DNA from: an uncultured Bordetella sp.
GTDB taxonomy: Bacteria; Pseudomonadota; Gammaproteobacteria; Burkholderiales; Burkholderiaceae_B
Assembly: GCA_937881145.1 (NCBI GenBank)
Contig: CALGFL010000390.1
Coordinates: 1 to 11,347 of the forward strand
Direction of reading: 5' to 3'
Length of the DNA stretch: 11,347 bases
Under the pieces are notes generated by a model, which had not been told where the DNA came from, did no database searches, and was given only the letters and a program-made list of their open reading frames with translations. Positions 5,996 through 11,347 of this stretch are shown here, one piece after another. Position numbers and translations under genes: made by a program. Each line of letters starts with the position of its first letter. The stretch's first letter is position 1.

Positions 5996-7486
5996 GTGGA
6001 CATGGCGATAGAAGAAGCGGGCTGCAAGCTGGGCCTGGAAATGGAAATGCCTGTCGTGCGCCGGGACGATGGCCGCAGCCACGCCGTGGGCGACCGCTAT
6101 TTCGAGGCGCTGGCCGCGTGCAAGCGCGGCCGCGGGGAAGACGTCGCGTTCGATTTTCTGGCCGGGCGCGTCATGGGGGTGGTCGGCTCCCACGGCGAGA
6201 GCAGCCTGGATAATGGTTACAACTTGCTGGAGACCTCCTTCGCCCCGGTGCCCGGTGGAGCGGGCGGGCTGGACAGGCTGGCCGAGTGCATCGGGCGCGA
6301 GTTGCAGGATGTGCGCCAGGCCCTGGGCGCCGAGGGGGCGGCGCTGCTCAATGCGTCCGAACATCCGGACTGCTCGCTGGGGCCGGACTGGTACGCGGCG
6401 GTGCGGGTCCAGCGGCCCATCTACCGCGAGCTGGTCGACTACCGCGGCTGGCTGCATCGCCTGGGCATCGACGCCAAGGCGCAGAACGGGCCTTGCACGT
6501 CCGTGCCCGTGGCGCAGGCGGCGCGCGCGCTCAATGCGGTGCTGGCGCTGGGGCCGGCCAGCATCGCCCTGTTCGCCAACAGTCCGCTCGAGTCGGGGCA
6601 GGCGACGGGCCTGAAAGAGAATCGCCTGACGCTGTGGGAGCGGGTCTTTCGCCCCGGGCGCTTCGCCGGCGACTATGCCCTGCAGCAACTGCCCGGGCAG
6701 CCTTTCGACGACCTGGGCCATTATTTCCGCTGGATGTTCGGCCCGGGCACGGCCAGCCGGGCGCTGCCGCTGCGGCTCGGCGCGGGCTACAAGTCGGTGG
6801 CCTCGGTGCTGCTGCAGGACGATCCGCCGCTGGACAGGTTCCTGCGCGCGACCTCCTGGCCCGGGCGGCGCATCGATACCGGCGAGGCCGTCGAGTTGCA
6901 TCCGCATGGCGGGTATTTCGAATACTCGCAATTCGCGCATTTCCTCGACGCGCGCTGGCGCTATCGCTTGGCCGAGGCGCCGCCGCTGGACGAGTTGCTC
7001 GAGGTCTGGGGCCGGCCGCAAGGCATCGAGACCCTGTATGAGCGCTGTGGTGCGGACGGTTATATCGAAGGGCGGGCGCCGGGCGCGGTGTTCGCCGATG
7101 CGCAGCTGCTCGATGAGGTCGGCGCAGACATTGCTCGCACTGCGGTCGTGGCGCCCTCGGCGCTGCAACTGGGCTTGATGCGCAATCTGGATCAGGCCGA
7201 GCAGTTATGGCGCGATTGGGGTTGGACGCGCTTGCGCGAGATGCGGATCGACGCCATTCGCCATGCGCTCGACGACGACGTGGTGCAGGCGCTGGCGCGC
7301 GATGTGCTCGAGGTGGCGCGCGCCGGCCTGCCGGCGGCCGAACGGCACTGGCTGGCCTATGCCGACCACGCGCTGCAAACCCGCCGCACCGGCGCCGATC
7401 GTCTGCTGGCGCTATGGCGCGAGCACCAGGGCCGCGGCGATTGCCTGGCCAGAGTGCGCGAGCGCCGCGAGGTGCTGGCGCTCTAG
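5996..7486 (+). CDS. Glutamate-cysteine ligase family protein (GCS2-like)
   Basis: A 496-aa ATP-grasp-unrelated carboxylate-amine ligase of the glutamine synthetase-like GCS superfamily. Members join the gamma-carboxyl of glutamate to an amine such as cysteine, using ATP. Visible features are the N-terminal strand GLEMEMPVV (residues 13-21, acidic metal ligands), GSHGESSLDNGYNLLETSF (64-82, the D-N-G-Y-N-x-L-E core), a central YRELVDYRG and the substrate-site stretch ALFANSPLESGQATGLKENRLTLWE. GTG 5996 is preferred because AAAGGTG at 5981-5987 is suitably spaced; ATG 6002 in frame would leave a 15-nt gap. The gene stands alone. No glutathione synthetase is beside it, the left neighbours are T3SS regulators and the right neighbour converges 23 bp away. 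It may be a second gamma-glutamyl ligase rather than the housekeeping GshA. The superfamily is fairly sure; the substrate is not. Confidence 0.75.
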   Translation: MDMAIEEAGCKLGLEMEMPVVRRDDGRSHAVGDRYFEALAACKRGRGEDVAFDFLAGRVMGVVGSHGESSLDNGYNLLETSFAPVPGGAGGLDRLAECIGRELQDVRQALGAEGAALLNASEHPDCSLGPDWYAAVRVQRPIYRELVDYRGWLHRLGIDAKAQNGPCTSVPVAQAARALNAVLALGPASIALFANSPLESGQATGLKENRLTLWERVFRPGRFAGDYALQQLPGQPFDDLGHYFRWMFGPGTASRALPLRLGAGYKSVASVLLQDDPPLDRFLRATSWPGRRIDTGEAVELHPHGGYFEYSQFAHFLDARWRYRLAEAPPLDELLEVWGRPQGIETLYERCGADGYIEGRAPGAVFADAQLLDEVGADIARTAVVAPSALQLGLMRNLDQAEQLWRDWGWTRLREMRIDAIRHALDDDVVQALARDVLEVARAGLPAAERHWLAYADHALQTRRTGADRLLALWREHQGRGDCLARVRERREVLAL

Positions 7487-7508
7487 TGCGCTTTGCGGCG
7501 GGCGCGAC

Positions 7509-8900
7509 TCATGCTGATTCGATTGCCCTCAGCGCGGCGGCAAAGCGCGGATCGTTCAGGTAGGCCACGTTGAATCGGAACCAGGGCGAGGGGCCGTCGC
7601 CGCGCGGAGAAAATACGGCGCCCGGCGCGAGGATGACGCCGTGGTCGAGCATTCTGCGCGCCAGCGCGATCGAGTCCTCATGCTCGGGCAACCGTGCCCA
7701 CAGATACAGGCTCTGATCGGTAGGCCGGTAGATCGTCGCTCCGATTTCTTCAAGCGCCTTGATGCCCGACGCCGTTGCGCGCCGCAGTTTGTCCTGCATG
7801 CGGTTCGTGTGCCGCAGGAAGTGGCCTTCGCTCAGGATCACCTCCAGCGTGCGCTCGCAGTATTCCGAACTGCTGACATGCGTCAGCATTTTCACGTCGG
7901 CAAGGTCGCTGGCCAATTCCTCGTCGCAAGCGAGAAAGCCCACTCTTAGCGAGGCCGACACGGATTTGGAAAAGCTGCCGATGTAGATCGTGCGGCGCAA
8001 TTGATCCAGCGTGGCGATGCGCGCCATCGGGCGCGGCTTCAGGTCGGCGAGCGCGTCATTTTCGACGATGACCAGATCGTGCGCCTCGGCCAGCCGCAGG
8101 ATCTGGTGCGCTTTCGCGGCGCTCGTGTCGGTCGCCGTGGGGTTGTGCCCCACCGATTGCGTGAAGAACAGCTTGGGCCGATGCTGTTTGATCAAGGCGG
8201 CCAGCGTTTCGACATCGGGGCCGTCCGTCATGCGCGGCACGCCGAGCATATTGATGCCGCTCAGCTTGAGCTTGCCGAACAGCGTGTAGTAGCCGGGATC
8301 GTCGACCAGCACGGCGTCGCCGGGCCGGGCGAAGTAGCGCAGCACGAGATCCATTGCCTGATTGGCGCCGTGGGTCAGGACGATCTGCCGCGGCGTTGCA
8401 TGAATCTCGTAGCCCGCCAGCTTTTGCTGCAGATGCTGGCGCAGCGGCAGATAACCGTAACGGCTGCCGTAGCGGAACAGCGAACCCACCCCGGTGCGCA
8501 CGACGCGCTGGTGAAACTGATCCAGGCGTGTTTCTTCCAGCCACTTGATGGGCGGAAAACCTTCGCCCAGATTCAGGAATTCGGCTTTGCTGCGCAATTG
8601 CTCGCGCATCAGCCAGACGATGTCCATGGCGCGGTCGAGCGTCGAGGTCTCGGCGTCGTCGGTCCGCGGCCGCGCCGGGCGAGCGGCGACGAAAAAGCCC
8701 GCGCCGCGGCGCGGTTCGATCAGGCCGGCCGCGGTCAGCATGTCGAATGCGCTGATCACCGTGTTTTTCGAGCAGCTGTTGCCCGCGGCATATTCCCGGA
8801 TCGACGGCAGCTTGTCGCCGGGTTTGAGCAGGCCCGCTTCTATCTGACCCGTCAGATTGTCCGCGATCGATCGCGCCAGGCCCGCCCCCGAGTGCGCCAT
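7509..8900 (-). CDS. MocR-type (GntR/aminotransferase class I) transcriptional regulator or aminotransferase
   Basis: A 463-aa fusion protein. An N-terminal GntR winged helix (about residues 1-75, with GLLKPGDKLPSIREYAAGNSCSKNTVISAFDMLTAAGLIEPRRGAGFF) is joined to a fold-type I PLP aminotransferase domain (about 105-463). PLP-site residues are present: HNPTAT (N253), VEND (D282), SFSKS with the Schiff-base lysine at K312, and a C-terminal WFRFN arginine. Regulators of this MocR class (GabR, PdxR) bind DNA at direct repeats and sense PLP or an amino acid adduct. ATG 8900 is chosen because AAGGA lies 7 nt upstream; the frame is open to a TTG at 8924, which has no such site. It is divergent from the HMG-CoA reductase gene with 163 bp between, which is the usual position of a regulator to its target. 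Why a PLP protein should control mevalonate use is unclear. Confidence 0.9.
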   Translation of the reverse strand: MAHSGAGLARSIADNLTGQIEAGLLKPGDKLPSIREYAAGNSCSKNTVISAFDMLTAAGLIEPRRGAGFFVAARPARPRTDDAETSTLDRAMDIVWLMREQLRSKAEFLNLGEGFPPIKWLEETRLDQFHQRVVRTGVGSLFRYGSRYGYLPLRQHLQQKLAGYEIHATPRQIVLTHGANQAMDLVLRYFARPGDAVLVDDPGYYTLFGKLKLSGINMLGVPRMTDGPDVETLAALIKQHRPKLFFTQSVGHNPTATDTSAAKAHQILRLAEAHDLVIVENDALADLKPRPMARIATLDQLRRTIYIGSFSKSVSASLRVGFLACDEELASDLADVKMLTHVSSSEYCERTLEVILSEGHFLRHTNRMQDKLRRATASGIKALEEIGATIYRPTDQSLYLWARLPEHEDSIALARRMLDHGVILAPGAVFSPRGDGPSPWFRFNVAYLNDPRFAAALRAIESA

Positions 8901-8936
8901 GTCTAAGTCCTTGTTGCACAGCAAGATGAGTGTTTA

Positions 8937-8988
8937 GGGTACACCGGCAAGACTGTTCTCAGAAAGTGTGCCTTTTTATATGGGTACA
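8937..8988. promoter_or_regulatory. Direct repeats in the MocR/HMG-CoA reductase divergent region
   Basis: GGGTACA occurs at 8937-8943 and again at 8982-8988, in the same orientation with starts 45 bp apart. GabR, the model MocR regulator, uses two direct repeats on nearby turns of the helix, so this is a fitting operator for the divergent MocR gene. A -10-like TATATG (8977-8982) for the + strand directly abuts the second copy and lacks a good -35, as expected for an activated promoter. A small dyad, TTCTCAGAA (8956-8964), lies between the copies. Confidence 0.45.
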
Positions 8989-9063
8989 GTTGTCTCATCA
9001 TTAGCCCAGGACAAGGCCGCCGGCAATCTGTTGCGGCCGATCAAATCAAGGAGACAGCATTCC

Positions 9064-10350
9064 ATGGGCATCGATTCGACCCTCCCCAATTTCCGCAAGC
9101 TCACGCCCGCCCAGCGTCTGCGGCACATCGTCGGCGCTGCCGGTCTGTCCGACGCGGATCACGCGCTGCTGTCGCGTCCCGGCGCTTTGCCGATCGAAAC
9201 GGCGGATGGCATGATCGAGAATGTCATCGGCACCTTCGAGCTGCCGATGGCCGTGGCGGGCTATTTCCAGATCAACGGCCGCGACGTGCTGGTGCCGATG
9301 GCGGTGGAAGAGCCGTCCATCGTGGCGGCCGCGTCGTTCATGGCCAAGCTCGCGCGCGTGGGCGGAGGCTTTCGCACGTCGAGCACCGGGCCGCTGATGC
9401 GGGCGCAGATACAGGTGGTCGACGTCGGCGATCCGCATGGCGCGCGCCTGTCCATCCTCGAACACAGGCAGGAACTGATCGAACTGGCGAACAGCCGCGA
9501 CAAGGTGCTGGTTGGCCTGGGCGGCGGCTGCCGCGACATCGAAGTCCATGTGTTTCAGGACACGCCGCGCGGCGCGATGGTGGTCGCGCACCTGATCGTC
9601 GATGTGCGCGATGCGATGGGCGCGAACACCGTCAACACCATGGCCGAGACCCTTGCCGGCCGCATCGAACAGATCACGGGAGGCAAAGTGCGCCTGCGCA
9701 TCCTGTCCAACCTGGCCGATCTGCGCCTGGCCCGCGCGCAGGTCCGCTACGCGCCCGCCACGCTGGCCACGAAAGCGTATTCGGGCGCCGAGGTGATCGC
9801 GGGAGTAGTGGACGCCTACCTCTTCGCCGCGATCGATCCCTATCGGGCCGCGACCCACAACAAGGGCATCATGAACGGCATCGACCCGATCATCGTGGCG
9901 ACCGGAAATGACTGGCGCGCCGTGGAAGCCGGCGCGCATGCCTATGCGAGCCGCGGCGGGCGCTACACGTCCCTGACGACTTGGGAGGTGGCCGCCAACG
10001 GCGATCTCGTGGGCACCATCGAAATGCCCATGCCGGTAGGCCTGGTCGGCGGAGCGACCAAGACGCATCCGCTCGCGCGGCAGGCGTTGAAGATCATGGC
10101 TGTGCAGTCGGCGCAGCAACTTGGCGAAATCGCCGTTGCCGTCGGGCTTGCGCAGAATATGGGCGCCTTGCGCGCCCTGGCTACGGAAGGGATCCAGCGC
10201 GGCCACATGGCGCTGCACGCGCGCAATATCGCGCTCGTCGCGGGTGCGGCGGGCGCGGAGGTCGATTGGGTCGCGCGCCAGATGGTCCAGGCCGAGGATG
10301 TGCGCGCCGACTTTGCCCAGGCCCTGCTTGCGCGGCGGCGCGAGGGATAA
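9064..10350 (+). CDS. mvaA: Class II (degradative) hydroxymethylglutaryl-CoA reductase
   Basis: Interconverts mevalonate and HMG-CoA with NAD(P); in bacteria lacking the mevalonate route it works oxidatively, feeding HMG-CoA lyase and giving acetyl-CoA and acetoacetate. ATG 9064 has AAGGAG at 9048-9053; an upstream in-frame GTG (8968) would run through the promoter region. The resulting 428 aa equals the length of the Pseudomonas mevalonii enzyme. The four catalytic residues fall at the same numbers: E83 ([12 protein letters not shown]), K267 ([11 protein letters not shown]), D283 (TGND) and H381 ([11 protein letters not shown]). The dinucleotide-site stretch [10 protein letters not shown] is at 183-192. 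No other mevalonate or isoprenoid gene is in the window; the lyase may lie beyond the right edge. The gene is divergent from a MocR regulator and followed, 117 bp later, by transporter genes on the same strand. Function is near certain; the degradative direction is inferred from family class and context. Confidence 0.95.
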   Translation: MGIDSTLPNFRKLTPAQRLRHIVGAAGLSDADHALLSRPGALPIETADGMIENVIGTFELPMAVAGYFQINGRDVLVPMAVEEPSIVAAASFMAKLARVGGGFRTSSTGPLMRAQIQVVDVGDPHGARLSILEHRQELIELANSRDKVLVGLGGGCRDIEVHVFQDTPRGAMVVAHLIVDVRDAMGANTVNTMAETLAGRIEQITGGKVRLRILSNLADLRLARAQVRYAPATLATKAYSGAEVIAGVVDAYLFAAIDPYRAATHNKGIMNGIDPIIVATGNDWRAVEAGAHAYASRGGRYTSLTTWEVAANGDLVGTIEMPMPVGLVGGATKTHPLARQALKIMAVQSAQQLGEIAVAVGLAQNMGALRALATEGIQRGHMALHARNIALVAGAAGAEVDWVARQMVQAEDVRADFAQALLARRREG

Positions 10351-10399
10351 ACGGCATGAGCCGTTGACGCAGGAAGGCCGCGGCTACGCAGCGGGCAGC

Positions 10400-10427
10400 G
10401 GCCGGCAGTGTGCAGCAACACCCGGCC
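10400..10427 (+). other. Strong stem-loop between the HMG-CoA reductase and transporter genes
   Basis: GGCCGG (10400-10405) and GTGT (10408-10411) pair with ACAC (10418-10421) and CCGGCC (10422-10427). This gives a 10-bp stem with a 2-nt bulge and a 6-nt loop. A smaller hairpin, AACGGC/GCCGTT (10350-10355, 10360-10365), sits right at the reductase stop codon. No U-run follows either. They may set differential mRNA stability or partial termination within one operon. Confidence 0.45.
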
Positions 10428-10467
10428 AGGTCCGGGAAAACAATAACGTCCATAAATGGAGGTAGAC

Positions 10468-10962
10468 ATGCAAACAGTGAAAGATCGCGGCCCCGGGGCT
10501 GCAGCGGGCGCGAGTCCGCGATACGCGGAAGTCTGGGGCGACACGGTCGACACGGCGCATCTGGGCTGGTCTGTGCTGATCGGCGCGGTCGTGAGCTTCG
10601 GGGCTTTCGAATTGGCGCTGAGGATCCTGCAGCCGCTCGTTGCCCAGGCGGCGATGGGGCGTGCGTATGCCATGCTCGTGGGGCTGGCAGGGTGCCTGGC
10701 GGCGGGGGCGATATGCGCCCGCCTCTTCAAGCCCAAGCGCATCGTCGTCGAGCAGGAAGCATCCGACGAAGGCGTGCGCGCGGAATTGATCGCACGGCTC
10801 GTCGCCGAGGCGGGCCCGCTGGGTTCGGTGCAGGCGCTGCCTGGTTATGTGGTGGCAGAGATGAAGGAGGTAGGTCTCTACGATCTGTTTGCCGATGCCC
10901 AGGCGCGCCACGCGGCCGACGGGATTGCGCTCGAACATGCAAGCAGCGGCGGGGTGGCATGA
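10468..10962 (+). CDS. Small two-TM membrane protein, probable partner of a TctA-like permease
   Basis: A 164-aa protein not recognised as a named family. After a polar N-terminus of about 30 residues come two membrane segments (about 33-58, LGWSVLIGAVVSFGAFELAL; about 67-86, AYAMLVGLAGCLAAGAICARLF). A basic stop KPKRIVV and a soluble C-terminal domain of about 75 residues (ELIARLVAEAGPLGSVQALPGYVVAEM...) follow. ATG 10468 has GGAGG 5 nt upstream; an in-frame ATG at 10456 overlaps that site and is rejected. Its stop overlaps the next start as ATGA, so it is translationally coupled to the permease. It takes the place a TctB small subunit has in tripartite tricarboxylate transporters but has two rather than four membrane spans and an added soluble part. 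Partner role is inference from coupling; transport substrate may be mevalonate, given the reductase upstream. Confidence 0.7.
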   Translation: MQTVKDRGPGAAAGASPRYAEVWGDTVDTAHLGWSVLIGAVVSFGAFELALRILQPLVAQAAMGRAYAMLVGLAGCLAAGAICARLFKPKRIVVEQEASDEGVRAELIARLVAEAGPLGSVQALPGYVVAEMKEVGLYDLFADAQARHAADGIALEHASSGGVA

Positions 10963-11347
10963 TGACGGCTTCCATCCTTCAAGACATCTGGGTCGCCGTG
11001 GCGATGGGCGTGATCGGCGCGGTCGTGTTCGCTGCGATCGGGCTGGTTTCCGGTACGGACGAGACCACCACGATCGCACCGCTTACGCTGCTCGTTGCAT
11101 TGCTGGGCGTGCCGCCCGCCGGCGTGTTCATGTTCTTCATGGCAGGCGCCATATCCAAGCACATGACGCATGCCATACCGACGGCGCTGCTGGGCATTCC
11201 CGGCGATACGATGGCCGTGCCGTTGATGGACGAGGCGGTCGCGCTGCGCAACCTGGGCGTGCCGCACATCGCCTTGCGCAAAATGGTTTCGGGAGCGATC
11301 ATCGCGGCCTTCGTCGCGTCCGCAATCCCGGCGACAGCGCTTGCCGA
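10959..11347 (+). CDS. TctA-like permease of a tripartite carboxylate transporter family, 3'-truncated
   Basis: The first 129 residues of a membrane protein that runs off the window. Starting at ATG 10959 within the ATGA overlap, it shows an N-terminal membrane segment (VAVAMGVIGAVVFAAIGLVSG). It then has the pattern typical of TctA repeats: G-x-x-x-G-x-x-x-T-x-x-x-A-P-L-T-L (GLVSGTDETTTIAPLTLL), a hydrophobic span, and TALLGIPGDTMAVPLMDEAVALRNLG, which resembles the TctA loop with I-P-G and a following hydrophobic amphipathic stretch. Such permeases import organic acids, usually with a periplasmic TctC binding protein, none of which is seen here. Neighbouring mvaA suggests mevalonate or a related acid as substrate. 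A second ATG at 10962 is equally possible. The family call is by motif likeness; the sequence is divergent from classic TctA. Confidence 0.6.
   Translation, partial: MMTASILQDIWVAVAMGVIGAVVFAAIGLVSGTDETTTIAPLTLLVALLGVPPAGVFMFFMAGAISKHMTHAIPTALLGIPGDTMAVPLMDEAVALRNLGVPHIALRKMVSGAIIAAFVASAIPATALA

Noticed and set aside
5948..7168. 406-aa open frame on the - strand opposite the GCS-family gene
   Set aside because: Low-complexity Arg/Gln/Ala-rich antisense shadow; the + strand carries conserved GCS motifs.
9064..10350. Biosynthetic mevalonate pathway rather than catabolism
   Set aside because: The enzyme matches the class II type at catalytic positions of the Pseudomonas mevalonii enzyme, and no HMG-CoA synthase or kinase genes are beside it; regulator plus transporter context fits uptake and degradation.

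Overview
The window looks like chromosomal DNA of a high-GC betaproteobacterium of the Alcaligenaceae (Bordetella/Achromobacter-like). The main reason is the gene order SctU, small CesT-type chaperone, secretin, ECF sigma factor, which matches my recollection of the end of the Bordetella bsc type III secretion (T3SS) locus (bscU-bscW-bscC next to btrS). Genus assignment is inference; no marker gene is present.

Left part (1-3338, + strand): the 3' end of a T3SS structural operon. It holds the C-terminal part of the autocleaving export switch SctU/BscU, a short CesT-like chaperone (BscW position) and the outer-membrane secretin SctC/BscC. Converging on it from the right (3358-5754, - strand) is a regulatory block. 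Reading in its own direction, this is a 193-aa protein with type III substrate-like features, an AraC-family regulator starting 5 nt after it, and an ECF sigma factor of the HrpL/BtrS kind.

The most informative signal is upstream of the 193-aa gene: a hrp-box-like promoter on the - strand (GGAACT, 16 nt, CCACGTA at 5834-5862). This is the type recognised by HrpL-class ECF sigma factors, and such a factor is encoded 1.9 kb downstream in the same direction. It suggests a loop in which the T3SS sigma factor drives a secreted protein and an AraC regulator, which may in turn act on the sigma gene. The sigma gene's own upstream region (3967-4144) is AT-rich and carries two dyads on a candidate sigma-70-type promoter.

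Middle (5755-7486): a 241-bp intergenic region with the hrp box, an overlapping 7-bp-arm palindrome, and a + strand intrinsic-terminator-like hairpin. It is followed by a solitary gene of the glutamate-cysteine ligase (GCS2-like) superfamily.

Right part (7509-11347): a metabolic module unrelated to secretion. A MocR-type (GntR/aminotransferase) regulator is divergent from a class II HMG-CoA reductase. The reductase's inferred 428-aa length and four catalytic residues (E83, K267, D283, H381) coincide with the Pseudomonas mevalonii enzyme, which points to mevalonate catabolism. Downstream, a two-TM small membrane protein overlaps by ATGA the start of a TctA-like permease, cut by the window end. 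This is probably an uptake system for mevalonate or a related acid. No RNA genes, insertion sequences or CRISPR arrays were seen, and no stretch over 300 bp lacks a gene.
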